The position numbers were made by a program, and so were the translations under genes. The notes beneath the pieces were generated by a model. That model did no database searches, was not told where the DNA came from, and saw nothing but the letters and a program-made list of their open reading frames with translations. Positions 36,094-47,662 of a stretch of DNA of 64,000 nt are shown piece by piece. How positions within the stretch are numbered: the first letter of the stretch is position 1; every line of letters begins with the position of its first letter. This DNA comes from Streptomyces formicae (GTDB taxonomy: Bacteria > Actinomycetota > Actinomycetes > Streptomycetales > Streptomycetaceae). The stretch is taken from positions 5,208,001 to 5,272,000 of the forward strand of contig NZ_CP071872.1 of NCBI RefSeq assembly GCF_022647665.1. The letters are read 5' to 3'.

Positions 36094-36876
36094 GTGGTCA
36101 GCAGCGATCAGCGGCGGCGCCAGCTCGCCAGGGAGAAGTTCGAGCGGCAGCAGCGGCGCAGGGAGGAGGCCCGCACGAGGGCCAAGCGCCGCAACACGGT
36201 CATCGCGGCGTCGCTCGCCGTGGTGCTGGCGGCGGGCGCCGCGGCGTACGCCTCGGTCGGCCTGTCGGACGGCGACTCCGCCGACTCCGCGGCCGACTCC
36301 CCCTCGGCGGCCCCGAGCCAGAGCGAGAAGAGCACGCCCGAGCCGGCGATGGCCGTCGACAGGAAGGCCAAGTACTCGATGCTGCTCAAGACCAACCAGG
36401 GCGACGTCGCGGTGGCGATGGACGCCGCGAAGACCCCGCGCACGGTCAATTCGTTCAAGCACCTCGCGGACAAGGGCTTCTTCGACAGCACGAAGTGTCA
36501 CCGGCTCACCACGGACGGCATTTTCGTCCTGCAGTGCGGCGACCCGAAGGGCGACGGCACCGGCGGTCCCGGCTACACGATCCCGGACGAGAACCTGACG
36601 GGGCTCGGCAAGGCCGGAGCGGACGGCATGGTGACGTACAAGGCGGGCACGGTGGCGATGGCCAACACCGGCCAGCCGAACAGCGGCGGCAGCCAGTTCT
36701 TCCTCGTCTACAAGGACAGCAAACTGCCGCCCGGGTACACGCCGTTCGGCACGCTCGACGCGAAGGGTCTGAAGGTCGTGAAGGACGTCGCGGCTGCCGG
36801 GGTCGAAGGCGGTGCGACGGACGGGGCGCCCAAGAAGGCCGTCACCATCGACAAGGCGACCGTCAGCAAGGGATGA
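36094..36876 (+). CDS. membrane-anchored or exported peptidyl-prolyl cis-trans isomerase, cyclophilin type
   Basis: The 260-aa product has a very basic cytoplasmic N-terminus (QLAREKFERQQRRREEARTR), a signal-anchor helix (VIAASLAVVLAAGAAAYASV, about residues 35-54), an Ser/Ala/Asp-rich linker and then a cyclophilin domain. Family motifs: KTPRTVNSFKHLADKGFF, CHRLTTDGIFVLQCGDP, GGPGYTIPDE and MANTGQPNSGGSQFFLVY. It should act on proline bonds of exported proteins. GTG at 36094 has AGGAG eight bases upstream. It diverges from the MBL-fold gene. Confidence 0.93.
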   Translation: MVSSDQRRRQLAREKFERQQRRREEARTRAKRRNTVIAASLAVVLAAGAAAYASVGLSDGDSADSAADSPSAAPSQSEKSTPEPAMAVDRKAKYSMLLKTNQGDVAVAMDAAKTPRTVNSFKHLADKGFFDSTKCHRLTTDGIFVLQCGDPKGDGTGGPGYTIPDENLTGLGKAGADGMVTYKAGTVAMANTGQPNSGGSQFFLVYKDSKLPPGYTPFGTLDAKGLKVVKDVAAAGVEGGATDGAPKKAVTIDKATVSKG

Positions 36877-36902
36877 CCCGGCGAATTCAGCGGCGCCGGG
36901 AG

Positions 36903-36932
36903 CGGACAGCCGGGCGGCCGGTCGCCTAGATT
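36903..36932 (+). promoter_or_regulatory. possible promoter of the DUF349 gene
   Basis: CGGACA (36903-36908) and TAGATT (36927-36932) are spaced 18 bp and lie about 118 bp upstream of the DUF349 start. The -10 fits TAnnnT; found by eye only. Confidence 0.4.
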
Positions 36933-37049
36933 GGCGTTGTGCAGCGCGGTCTGGATTCGCGCTGCGGAGGACGGGCGAGGCCCGTCCCGGAAACTGTGGA
37001 CGATGCCCGGGGGGCACACCCCTCGCAGGCATCATGTGGAGGAGGCGCT

Positions 37050-38279
37050 GTGAGCAGCGACCCGTGGGGCCGCGTCGACGAGACGGGCACCGTGTACGTG
37101 CGGACTTCCGAGGGCGAGCAGGTCGTCGGATCGTGGCAGGCCGGTACTCCCGAGGAGGCACTGGCTTACTTCGAGCGCAAGTACGAGGGCTTGGTTGTCG
37201 AGATCGGCCTCCTCGAGAAGCGGGTGAAGACCACCGATCTGTCGGCCAAGGACGCGACGGCCGCCATCGAGCACATCCGTCATCAGGTCGACGAGCACCA
37301 CGCCGTGGGTGACCTCGACGCGCTGCGCAAGCGGCTGGACGCGCTCGTGGCGACGGTCGAGGCGCGCCGCGAGGAGCGCAAGGCGCAGAAGGCCAAGCAG
37401 ACGGACGAGGCCAGGCACGCCAAGGAGGCGCTGGTCGCGGAGGCGGAGGAGCTGGCCCAGAGCGAGCAGTGGCGGGCGGCCGGTGAGCGGCTGCGCGCGC
37501 TGGTGGACACCTGGAAGGGCCTGCCCCGGCTCGACCGGAAGTCCGACGACGAGCTGTGGCACCGCTTCTCGCACGCCCGCTCGGCGTTCTCCAAGCGCCG
37601 CAAGGCGCACTTCGCCTCGCTCGACGCGCAGCGCGAGGTGGCGCGGCAGACGAAGGAGCGGCTGGTCGCGGAGGCGGAGTCGCTGTCCGGTTCGACGGAC
37701 TGGGGGGCCACGGCCGCCCGTTACCGCGAGCTGATGGCGGAGTGGAAGGCCGCGGGCCGCGCGCAGCGCGAGCACGAGGACGACCTGTGGAACCGCTTCC
37801 GTGGCGCCCAGGACGTCTTCTTCGCCGCCCGCAGCGGGGTCTTCGCCGAGCGTGACGCGGAGCAGTCGGAGAACCTGAAGCTGAAGGAAGAGCTCGCGGC
37901 CGAGGCCGAGAAGCTGGTGCCCGTGACGGATCTGAAGGCCGCGCGTGGCGCCTTCCGCTCCATCAACGAGCGCTGGGAGGCCATCGGCCACGTCCCGCGT
38001 GACGCCCGCCCGAAGGTCGAGGGCCGGATGCACGCGGTGGAGCGGGCGATCCAGGAGGCCGAGGAGGCCGAGTGGCGCCGCACCAACCCGGAGGCGCGGG
38101 CGCGCGCCGCGGGTCTGACGGGTCAGCTGCAGGCCGCGGTCGACAAGCTGCGCGGGCAGATCGACGCGGCGCGGGCGGCGGGCAACAACGCCAAGGCGGA
38201 CAAGCTCTCCAAGGAGCTGGAGGGCCGCCAGGCTCTGCTGGACCAGGCCCTGAAGGGCCTGGAGGAGTTCGGCGGCTGA
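37050..38279 (+). CDS. DUF349 repeat protein
   Basis: The 409-aa protein is almost wholly helical and charged, with coiled-coil segments (for example EKRVKTTDLSAKDATAAIEH and EARREERKAQKAKQTDEARH). At least three DUF349 repeats can be seen by their W..A...R.L...W motif: SEQWRAAGERLRALVDTWKG, STDWGATAARYRELMAEWKA and VTDLKAARGAFRSINERWEA. The function is unknown. GTG at 37050 has GGAGGAGG upstream and matches the conserved N-terminus VSSDPWGRVDETGTVYV. It converges on relA with a strong terminator between. Confidence 0.9.
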   Translation: MSSDPWGRVDETGTVYVRTSEGEQVVGSWQAGTPEEALAYFERKYEGLVVEIGLLEKRVKTTDLSAKDATAAIEHIRHQVDEHHAVGDLDALRKRLDALVATVEARREERKAQKAKQTDEARHAKEALVAEAEELAQSEQWRAAGERLRALVDTWKGLPRLDRKSDDELWHRFSHARSAFSKRRKAHFASLDAQREVARQTKERLVAEAESLSGSTDWGATAARYRELMAEWKAAGRAQREHEDDLWNRFRGAQDVFFAARSGVFAERDAEQSENLKLKEELAAEAEKLVPVTDLKAARGAFRSINERWEAIGHVPRDARPKVEGRMHAVERAIQEAEEAEWRRTNPEARARAAGLTGQLQAAVDKLRGQIDAARAAGNNAKADKLSKELEGRQALLDQALKGLEEFGG

Positions 38280-38320
38280 GGGCTGCAGCGTTCGGCGGCT
38301 GACCGCTGACGCGTACACCG

Positions 38321-38353
38321 AAGGCCCGGCACGGGAACCCCGTGCCGGGCCTT
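38321..38353. terminator. bidirectional terminator between the DUF349 gene and relA
   Basis: Perfect 15-bp arms (AAGGCCCGGCACGGG and its complement) enclose a 3-nt loop, between two convergent genes. Confidence 0.85.
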
Positions 38354-38406
38354 GGTGCGTCCGGGGTTGCCGGCCGCTCGGCGGAGCCCTCGTGGAGCCC
38401 TTGTCG

Positions 38407-40920
<2,514 letters not shown>

Positions 40921-41026
40921 GAGCGCTCCTCGTGCGGATCCGGGTCCCCCGGTCAGGCCCGTACAGGCCATGGTATCGATCCCGGGCGTTCACCTCGCCC
41001 CGGGACGGGGACTGTGGACAACGCGG

Positions 41027-41056
41027 AACGGGCACCCGGTGTTCCGGATGCCCGTT
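41027..41056. terminator. hairpin between apt and relA
   Basis: AACGGGCA pairs with TGCCCGTT, and CCGG with CCGG inside across one mismatch, leaving a 4-nt loop. It lies 23 bp past the apt stop, so relA probably also has its own promoter. Confidence 0.65.
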
Positions 41057-41078
41057 CCTTCATGCCCGTGGGCGCGGC

Positions 41079-41621
41079 TCAGACCGTGATCAGGGACTCC
41101 AGCGGGGCACCCCGCAGGGCCGGCTCCAGGCGGGCGCGCCCGCCGAGGAAGGCCAGCTCCATGAGGATCGCGACGCCCGCGACCTCGGCGCCTGCCCGTC
41201 GGATCAGCTCCAGCGACGCCTGCGCCGTGCCGCCGGTGGCGAGGACGTCGTCGATGACCATGACGCGGTCGTCCGCGCCCAGGTCCTCGGCGTGCACCTC
41301 GATCTCGGCGGTCCCGTACTCCAGCTCGTACGCCTGGGACAGGGTCGCTCCGGGGAGCTTGCCCGCCTTGCGCACGGGGATGAAGCCGACCCCGGCCCGG
41401 ACCGCGACCGGCGCGGCCAGGATGAAGCCGCGCGCCTCCAGGCCGACGACCTTCGTCGCGCCCTGGCGCACGCACAGCTCGGCGAGGGTCTCGGTCAGCG
41501 CGGTGAACGCGGCCGGGTCCGCGAGCAGCGGCGTGATGTCCTTGAACATCACGCCGGGCTTCGGATAGTCCGGCACGTCACGGATGCGGCTGAGCAGCAG
41601 CTCCCGCGTGGCGCCGGTCAT
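41079..41621 (-). CDS. apt: adenine phosphoribosyltransferase
   Basis: Apt (180 aa) salvages adenine to AMP with PRPP. DYPKPGVMFKDITPLL lies near residue 18, GLEARGFILAAPVA near 60 and the PRPP loop VMVIDDVLATGGTA near 119. ATG at 41619-41621 gives the family length. It overlaps secF by 4 bp; the secD-secF-apt-relA order is typical of actinobacteria and links salvage to the stringent-response gene that follows. Confidence 0.95.
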   Translation of the reverse strand: MTGATRELLLSRIRDVPDYPKPGVMFKDITPLLADPAAFTALTETLAELCVRQGATKVVGLEARGFILAAPVAVRAGVGFIPVRKAGKLPGATLSQAYELEYGTAEIEVHAEDLGADDRVMVIDDVLATGGTAQASLELIRRAGAEVAGVAILMELAFLGGRARLEPALRGAPLESLITV

Positions 41622-42715
41622 CGGCGCTTCCCCGGGGCCCGGCCGCTCCTGCGCTGGCCGACGACGGCACCCGCGGGGGCGGCGTCGCGCGGGGCGTCCT
41701 CGCCCGCTCCTGCGGCAGACTCCTCGTCGGGGTCGCCGCCCCTGGCGGCCGCGGCGGCACGCTTGGCGAGGACCCGCTTCTTCAGCGCCTTCATCCGCGG
41801 CTCGCGCTCCTTCAGGTCGGCGACCAGCGGAGTGGCGATGAAGATCGACGAGTACGCACCGGCAGCGAGGCCGACGAACAGCGACAGCGAGATGTCGTTG
41901 AGCATGCCCGCGCCGAGGAAGCCGCCGCCGATGAAGAGCAGACCGGCGACCGGCAGCAGCGCCACGACCGTGGTGTTGATCGAACGGACGAGCGTGCTGT
42001 TGATCGAGCGGTTGGCGATCTCGCTGTAGGTCCAGCGGGTCTGCTTGGTGATGTCCTTCGTGCCTTCCTTGAGGCTGTCGAAGACGACCACCGTGTCGTA
42101 CAGCGAGTAACCGAGGATGGTCAGCAGACCGATCACCGTGCCCGGGGTGACCTCGAACCCGACGAGGGCGTAGATGCCGACCGTGATCGTGATGTCGTGG
42201 ATGAGTGCCACGAGCGCGGCCAGCGCCATTCTCCATTCGAAGGCGATCGCCAGATAGATCACCACGAGGAGCATGAAGACGCCGAGACCGGTCCACGCCT
42301 TGTTGGCGATCTGCTCACCCCAGCTGGGGCCGACCAGCTCCGCGTTGAGCTCGCCCTTGGGGATGTCCATGTCCTGGGAGAGCTGCTGGCCCACCTTGTT
42401 GGCGGCGGTGGTGTCCAGATCGCTGACCTGGATGCGCATGGTGCCGTCGCCGAGCTTCTGGACGATCGCCGGGTGGCCGGAGGCCTCCTGCGCGTACTCC
42501 TGGGCCTGGGTGACGGACACGGTCGTCTTCGGGGTGGTGAAGACGGCACCACCCTTGAACTCGATGCCCATGTTGAGACCCCGCACCGCCAGGCCGACGA
42601 TGGCCGTGATGGTGATCAGGATCGAGATGCCGTACCAGATCTTCCGCTTGCCGATGAAGTCGTAACCGACCTCACCGCGGTAGAGCCTGGCGCCGATGGT
42701 GCCGAGACGCGACAT
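41618..42715 (-). CDS. secF: protein translocase subunit SecF
   Basis: SecF (365 aa) works with SecD to pull exported proteins across the membrane using the proton gradient. It has the SecF pattern: first helix near residue 30 (WYGISILITITAIVGLAVRG), the FKGG motif, a periplasmic-side domain, then a cluster of five helices with IHDITITVGIYALVGFEV and LGYSLYDTVVVFDSLKE. The C-terminus is a basic then acidic low-complexity tail. ATG at 42713-42715 (MSRLGTIG) is chosen. One base separates it from the secD stop. Confidence 0.95.
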   Translation of the reverse strand: MSRLGTIGARLYRGEVGYDFIGKRKIWYGISILITITAIVGLAVRGLNMGIEFKGGAVFTTPKTTVSVTQAQEYAQEASGHPAIVQKLGDGTMRIQVSDLDTTAANKVGQQLSQDMDIPKGELNAELVGPSWGEQIANKAWTGLGVFMLLVVIYLAIAFEWRMALAALVALIHDITITVGIYALVGFEVTPGTVIGLLTILGYSLYDTVVVFDSLKEGTKDITKQTRWTYSEIANRSINSTLVRSINTTVVALLPVAGLLFIGGGFLGAGMLNDISLSLFVGLAAGAYSSIFIATPLVADLKEREPRMKALKKRVLAKRAAAAARGGDPDEESAAGAGEDAPRDAAPAGAVVGQRRSGRAPGKRR

Positions 42716-42716
42716 C

Positions 42717-44459
42717 TCACGCCTCCTTCGGGTCGATGGGGGCGGAGACACGGCGCGAGCGGCGCAGCGGCGGCTTGGCACCCAGGCGCTTCGGGTCGAG
42801 GCCGGACCAGGGGTGGCCACTCGCGAAGAACTTGGTGCGGGCGAGGAGCGTCATCAGCGGCTTGGTGAAGAGGAACACCACGACGACGTCGAGCAGGGTG
42901 GTGAGGCCGAGCGTGAACGCGAAGCCCTGGACCTTGCCGACGGTGACGATGAAGAGCACCGCGGCGGCGAGGAACGACACGAAGTCGGAGACCAGGATCG
43001 TGCGCCGGGCGCGCGGCCAGGCACGCTCGACGGCCGGGCGCAGTGTGCGGCCCTCGCGGATCTCGTCCCGGATGCGCTCGAAGTACACGATGAACGAGTC
43101 GGCGGTGATACCGATGGCGACGATGGCACCGCAGACCGCCGGCAGGTTCAGCGCGAAGCCGATGGCCGGGCCGAGCAGCGCCATCAGCGTGTACGTGAGG
43201 ATCGCCGAGACCATGAGGCTGAGCAGGGCGACGACCGACAGACCGCGGTAGTAGACCAACAGGTAGATCACGACGAGCGCAAGGCCGATGGCGCCCGCGA
43301 TGAGGCCCGCCTTGAGCTGCTCGCCGCCGAGCGCGGCGGTGACGGTGGTGACGCTCTGCTGCTGGAACGTGAGCGGGAGGGCACCGTAGGACAGGATGTT
43401 GCCGAGGTCCTGGGCGGACTGCTGGTCGAAGTCGCCGGAGATCTCGGCGCTCCCGCTGAGGGTCTGGTTGACCTGCGGGGCGGAGACGACCTCGCCGTCG
43501 AGCACGATCGCGAACTGGTTCTGCGGCGACGGCTGCTGCGACAGCTTGCCGGTGATCTGCGAGAACTTCTTCGAGCCGGCGCTGGTGAACTCCATCTGGA
43601 CGATCCACATGCCGCGCTGCGGGTCGAGCACGCCCTTGGCGTCGTCGACGTCCTTGCCGTCGACCTCGGCCGGGCCGAGGAGGTACTTCGCGTCACCCTC
43701 GGTGGAACAGGCGACGGTCGTGTCGGCGGGCTTGGCGCCCTTGCCGGCGTTGGCGCGGGCCGTCGGGTCGAGGCAGTTCAGCGTGGCGAACTGCTGCTCG
43801 GCGGCGGCCGTGGCGGGGTCGGGCGCGGGGGCCGACGGGCTCGGGGACGCCGCGGGATTGTCCGAGGCGGAGCCGGTCGGGGTGGGCGTCGGCGCCTTCA
43901 GCGCGTCGCTGACGGCGCGGCCCTGCGTGGTGGGGCTGGCGGTCGGCGTGCCGGACGGCGCGGTCGCCTTCTCATCGGCCTTGTCCGTCGGGGAGGCGCT
44001 CGGCGAGCCGCTCGGGCTGGCGCTGCCGGAGGGCTCCGGTGTCGCCGGGCCGCCGGCCGCGACGTTCAGCACCGGGCGGAAGTACAGCTGGGCGGTGGTG
44101 CCCACCTGCTTCTGGGCCTGCTCCGAGTCCGTCCCCTTGGGGATGTTGACGATGATGTTCTCTTTGCCCTGGGTCTGGACCTCGGCCTCGGAGACACCCA
44201 GACCATTGACACGGCGCTCGATGATGCCGACCGCAGTGTTCATGTTGGTCTCGTTGACCGCACTCTCCTGGCCTGGCTCAGCCTTGGCCTGGAGCGTGAT
44301 CGTCGTACCGCCGGCGAGGTCGATGCCCAGCCGGGGCGTGGTCTCCCCGGACCAGAACATCCCGCCGACCAGCGCGGCCATGACGACCAGCAGCAGGGCC
44401 AGGGTGCGCCCTGGCTTGCTCTGGCCCGCCGGCCTCCGGCCCTTGTTCGGTGCTGCCAC
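42717..44459 (-). CDS. secD: protein translocase subunit SecD
   Basis: SecD (580 aa) has the expected first helix (TLALLLVVMAALVGGMFWSG), LGIDLAGGTTITLQ and the P1 head with VNGLGVSEAEVQTQG. Between the two halves of the extracytoplasmic domain there is an inserted Pro/Ser/Ala/Thr-rich stretch of about 90 residues (from roughly 140 to 230), absent from E. coli SecD. The five-helix C-terminal domain contains GIALVVIYLLVYYRG-like helices and SFIVYFERIRDEIREG. It forms a complex with SecF and YajC next door. Confidence 0.95.
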   Translation of the reverse strand: MAAPNKGRRPAGQSKPGRTLALLLVVMAALVGGMFWSGETTPRLGIDLAGGTTITLQAKAEPGQESAVNETNMNTAVGIIERRVNGLGVSEAEVQTQGKENIIVNIPKGTDSEQAQKQVGTTAQLYFRPVLNVAAGGPATPEPSGSASPSGSPSASPTDKADEKATAPSGTPTASPTTQGRAVSDALKAPTPTPTGSASDNPAASPSPSAPAPDPATAAAEQQFATLNCLDPTARANAGKGAKPADTTVACSTEGDAKYLLGPAEVDGKDVDDAKGVLDPQRGMWIVQMEFTSAGSKKFSQITGKLSQQPSPQNQFAIVLDGEVVSAPQVNQTLSGSAEISGDFDQQSAQDLGNILSYGALPLTFQQQSVTTVTAALGGEQLKAGLIAGAIGLALVVIYLLVYYRGLSVVALLSLMVSAILTYTLMALLGPAIGFALNLPAVCGAIVAIGITADSFIVYFERIRDEIREGRTLRPAVERAWPRARRTILVSDFVSFLAAAVLFIVTVGKVQGFAFTLGLTTLLDVVVVFLFTKPLMTLLARTKFFASGHPWSGLDPKRLGAKPPLRRSRRVSAPIDPKEA

Positions 44460-44558
44460 CTTCTCGTTTCTCCCTGTCCAACCGCCCCGCGCCGGGTGTG
44501 CGACGGGGCGGCCACGAAGTGTTGTGGGGACCTGCCCCCGCGGAAGAAGTCGGCACGC

Positions 44559-44601
44559 ACCGGGGACCGCGTACGCCGGTGGGCGCGACGCGGTCCCCGG
44601 T
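44559..44601. terminator. hairpin between yajC and secD
   Basis: ACCGGGGACCGCG (44559-44571) and its exact complement (44589-44601) form a 13-bp stem around a 17-nt loop, 5 bp past the yajC stop and about 100 bp before secD. It may lower or end transcription from yajC into secD. Confidence 0.55.
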
Positions 44602-44606
44602 AGCGG

Positions 44607-45110
44607 CTACTTCGCGTCGGTGTCGCCGTCGCTCTTGTCGTCGCCCTTGGCGTCCTTGGCGTCCTTGGTCCCGGCGTCGCCGGCCTCGGCGTCGGCCTCG
44701 TCCTTCTTGCCGAGGTCGATCTTGGCATCCTTGGCGTCGCTGTCGTCGGCGGCACCCGCATCGGTCAGCGAGGAGGCGTCGTCCGGCACGATCGGCGTGT
44801 CGCTCTTGAGGGCGTCGTCACCCTCGCCGTCGCCGTGCACGATGCGGTTGTACTCGTCGTCCTCGAGGACGGCACCGATGGCGTTCTTGGCGAAGACGAG
44901 GTGCACGCCGGGCGCGGCCTCGAGGAGGACCGTGTCGTCGTTGACCTCCTTGACCGTGGCGTAGAGACCGCCGATGGTGCGGACGCCGGTGCCGGGCTGC
45001 AGCTGATTCCGCATCGCCACCGCCGCCTGCTGCTTCTTCTTGGCGGAGCGGGTCATCAGGAACATGGCCCCGATGAGCACGATGAAGGGGAGGAGGACGG
45101 TGATATCCAC
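44607..45110 (-). CDS. yajC: preprotein translocase subunit YajC
   Basis: YajC (167 aa) associates with SecDF. It has one N-terminal helix (VDITVLLPFIVLIGAMFLMT), the basic SAKKKQQ segment, and the conserved QLQPGTGVRTIGGLYATVKEV core near residue 43. The C-terminal third is a strongly acidic Asp/Lys/Ala tail. GTG at 45108-45110 is the likely start, with AAGGAA upstream; a further in-frame start at 45191 would put a polar stretch before the helix. It lies 164 bp from ruvB. Confidence 0.9.
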   Translation of the reverse strand: MDITVLLPFIVLIGAMFLMTRSAKKKQQAAVAMRNQLQPGTGVRTIGGLYATVKEVNDDTVLLEAAPGVHLVFAKNAIGAVLEDDEYNRIVHGDGEGDDALKSDTPIVPDDASSLTDAGAADDSDAKDAKIDLGKKDEADAEAGDAGTKDAKDAKGDDKSDGDTDAK

Positions 45111-45274
45111 GGGACGGAATTCCTTCGCACGACCGCGGTGAGAAGCGGCCTGGTCTACGGGGGTGGGCACGCCGACCGAGACGGGCGGCATCGGCGGAGT
45201 CTAAGCGAGTCCGCATCGATGGAACAACGCCCAGCATCGCACCCGGGTTCCCGGCCGGGCGACCCTCCGCGCCG

Positions 45275-46375
45275 TCACGTCCCGAACAGACCCTGTTGTC
45301 CCCGGGCACCCGCACCGTTCGCTCCCCCGCCGTGCTGCGGGGGTACGAGTCCGAGATGCGCCCAGGCCGCGGGCGTCGCGACCCTGCCGCGCGGGGTGCG
45401 GGCGAGCAGCCCCTCCCGTACGAGGAAGGGCTCCGCGACCTCCTCGACGGTCTCGCGCTCCTCCCCCACGGCCACGGCCAGGGTCGACAGGCCGACGGGA
45501 CCGCCGCCGAACAGCTTCAGGAGCGCCTGGAGCACGGCACGGTCGAGCCGGTCCAGCCCGCGGCCGTCCACCTCGTACACCGCGAGGGCCGCGGCGGCGG
45601 TCTCACGGGTGATCCGGCCGTCCGCCTTGACCTGGGCGTAGTCCCGGACGCGGCGCAGCAGCCGGTTGGCGATACGGGGTGTGCCGCGGGAGCGGCCGGC
45701 GATCTCGGCCGCACCGTCGGCGTCTGTGACGAGATCGAGCAGCCGGGCCGAGCGGTGGATGACGCGCTCCAGCTCCACGGGCTCGTAGAACTCCATGTGG
45801 GCGGTGAAGCCGAAGCGGTCCCGCAGCGGCGGGGGCAGAAGTCCGGCCCTGGTCGTGGCCCCGACCAGGGTGAACGGCGGCAGTTCGAGGGGGATGGCGG
45901 TGGCTCCCGGGCCCTTGCCGACGATGACGTCGACGCGGAAGTCCTCCATCGCCATGTAGAGCATCTCCTCGGCGGGCCGGGACATCCGGTGGATCTCGTC
46001 GAGGAAGAGGACCTCGCCCTCCTGGAGCGAGGACAGGATCGCGGCGAGGTCGCCGGCGTGCTGGATGGCGGGGCCGCTGGTGATGCGGATGGGGGCGCCC
46101 ATCTCCGCCGCGATGATCATGGAGAGGGTGGTCTTGCCGAGCCCGGGCGCCCCGGAGAGCAGGACGTGGTCGGCGGTGGCGCCGCGCGCGAGGGCCGCCT
46201 TGAGGACGAGGTCGAGTTGCTCGCGCACGCGCTCCTGGCCGACGAACTCGTCCAGCGACTTGGGCCGCAGGGCGGCCTCGACGGCCTGGTCCTCGCCGTC
46301 GGCGGACGCGCCGACGAGTCGGCCGTCGGCGGCGGCTTCGGCGTCGGTCGGGGGTGCGGTGTCGTCCCAGTTCAC
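45275..46375 (-). CDS. ruvB: Holliday junction branch migration helicase RuvB
   Basis: RuvB (366 aa) is the AAA+ motor of the RuvABC complex. Walker A is GAPGLGKTTLSMIIAAEMG near residue 61, Walker B LFLDEIHRM near 113, sensor 1 GATTRAG, and the arginine finger region SRGTPRIANRLLRRVRDYA follows. The C-terminal winged helix closes the protein. The N-terminal 25 residues (Ala/Asp-rich) are an actinobacterial addition. Its start lies 19 bp after the ruvA stop. Confidence 0.96.
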   Translation of the reverse strand: MNWDDTAPPTDAEAAADGRLVGASADGEDQAVEAALRPKSLDEFVGQERVREQLDLVLKAALARGATADHVLLSGAPGLGKTTLSMIIAAEMGAPIRITSGPAIQHAGDLAAILSSLQEGEVLFLDEIHRMSRPAEEMLYMAMEDFRVDVIVGKGPGATAIPLELPPFTLVGATTRAGLLPPPLRDRFGFTAHMEFYEPVELERVIHRSARLLDLVTDADGAAEIAGRSRGTPRIANRLLRRVRDYAQVKADGRITRETAAAALAVYEVDGRGLDRLDRAVLQALLKLFGGGPVGLSTLAVAVGEERETVEEVAEPFLVREGLLARTPRGRVATPAAWAHLGLVPPQHGGGANGAGARGQQGLFGT

Positions 46376-46394
46376 AGTGGATGGCCTCGGGGTG

Positions 46395-47006
46395 TCAGCG
46401 GGTGCGGTTCAGGGTCTGGAGGGCGGCCTTGAGCAGCTGGCCGATCTGCGGCTCACCGGGCCCCGCCTCCGCCTGCGGGGTCACGGCGATGACGGCCTCG
46501 TCGGCCTCGCGCGTCGCATAGCCGAGACCGATCAGCGCGGCGTGCAGCTGGTCGCGCCAGGACTGGGTGACAGGGGCACCGACCGCGTGCGCGCCGGAGC
46601 CGACGGGCTCGCCGAGGCGGTCCCTCAGCTCCAGGAGCAGCTTCTGCGCCCCCTTCTTGCCGATGCCCGGCACGGCGGTCAGCGCCTTCTCGTCGCCGGT
46701 GGCGACCGCGCGGCGCAGCGCGTCGGGCGAGTGCACCGCGAGCATGGCCTGGGCGAGGCGGGGGCCGACACCGCTCGCGGTCTGGAGCAGCTCGAAGACC
46801 TGCCGCTCGTCGTCGTCCGCGAAGCCGTACAGCGTGAGGGAGTCCTCCCGCACCACCAACGAGGTGGCGAGCCTGGCCTGCTGACCCATCCTCAGCTCCG
46901 ACAGCGTGTTCGGCGTGCACTGGACGGCCATGCCGACGCCGCCGACCTCGATGACGGCGGTGGTCGGGGCGAGGGCGGCGACGGGGCCGGTCACAAAGGC
47001 GATCAT
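46395..47006 (-). CDS. ruvA: Holliday junction branch migration protein RuvA
   Basis: RuvA (203 aa) holds the four-way DNA junction for RuvB. The OB domain begins MIAFVTGPVAALAPTTAVIE; two helix-hairpin-helix motifs follow (TASGVGPRLAQAML near residue 77 and VPGIGKKGAQKLLLELRDRL near 112), then the flexible linker and domain III (ALIGLGYATREADEAV) that binds RuvB. ATG at 47004-47006 overlaps the ruvC stop by 4 bp. Confidence 0.96.
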   Translation of the reverse strand: MIAFVTGPVAALAPTTAVIEVGGVGMAVQCTPNTLSELRMGQQARLATSLVVREDSLTLYGFADDDERQVFELLQTASGVGPRLAQAMLAVHSPDALRRAVATGDEKALTAVPGIGKKGAQKLLLELRDRLGEPVGSGAHAVGAPVTQSWRDQLHAALIGLGYATREADEAVIAVTPQAEAGPGEPQIGQLLKAALQTLNRTR

Positions 47007-47536
47007 GCGGTACGGCCTTTCATCGCGTGGTGCGCGGCGACCGCCTGCTGGAGGCGGTTCTGCGCGGGGGCGCGCCAGATGTGGCAGATGGCGAGGGCGA
47101 GCGCGTCGGCGGCGTCGGCCGGCTTCGGCGGGGCGTCGAGCCGCAGCAGCCGGGTCACCATCGCGCCGACCTGCGCCTTGTCGGCGCGGCCGCTGCCGGT
47201 GACGGCCGCCTTGACCTCGCTGGGGGTGTGCAGTGCGACGGGCAGTCCGCGGCGGGCGGCACACAGCATGGCGACGGCGCTGGCCTGGGCCGTGCCCATC
47301 ACCGTGCGCACATTGTGCTGGCTGAACACGCGCTCCACCGCGACCAGTTCGGGCCGGTGGGCATCCAGCCACTCCTCGACGCCGCGCTCGATGGCGACCA
47401 GCCGGTGGCCGATGTCCGCGTCGGCCGGGGTGCGGACGACACCGACACCGAGCATGGTCAGCGGGCGGCCCGCGACGCCTTCGACGACGCCGATGCCGCA
47501 CCGCGTCAACCCTGGGTCCACCCCCAGCACCCGCAC
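47003..47536 (-). CDS. ruvC: crossover junction endodeoxyribonuclease RuvC
   Basis: RuvC (177 aa) cuts Holliday junctions. The catalytic acids lie in RVLGVDPGLTRCG (Asp near residue 7), VAVERVFSQHNV (Glu near 68) and PADAADALALAICH (Asp pair near 140). GTG at 47534-47536 is preferred because GAGGGAGGG lies four bases upstream; ATG at 47557 would add seven residues. It overlaps ruvA by 4 bp. Confidence 0.95.
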   Translation of the reverse strand: MRVLGVDPGLTRCGIGVVEGVAGRPLTMLGVGVVRTPADADIGHRLVAIERGVEEWLDAHRPELVAVERVFSQHNVRTVMGTAQASAVAMLCAARRGLPVALHTPSEVKAAVTGSGRADKAQVGAMVTRLLRLDAPPKPADAADALALAICHIWRAPAQNRLQQAVAAHHAMKGRTA

Positions 47537-47591
47537 CGCGCCCTCCCTCGTTCGCATTTCCAGTGCAGGCTATCCGGCGCCACTGACAAAG

Positions 47592-47627
47592 CGACGGGCC
47601 GACAGTGTGCGTCCTGTCGGCCCGTCG
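47592..47627. terminator. intrinsic terminator after yebC
   Basis: Perfect 14-bp arms (CGACGGGCCGACAG and its complement) flank an 8-nt loop, followed on the minus strand by CTTTGT. It lies 35 bp past the yebC stop and before ruvC. Confidence 0.75.
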
Positions 47628-47662
47628 AAATCAGCAACCCTCAATTGAGCAACCCCGACGGA

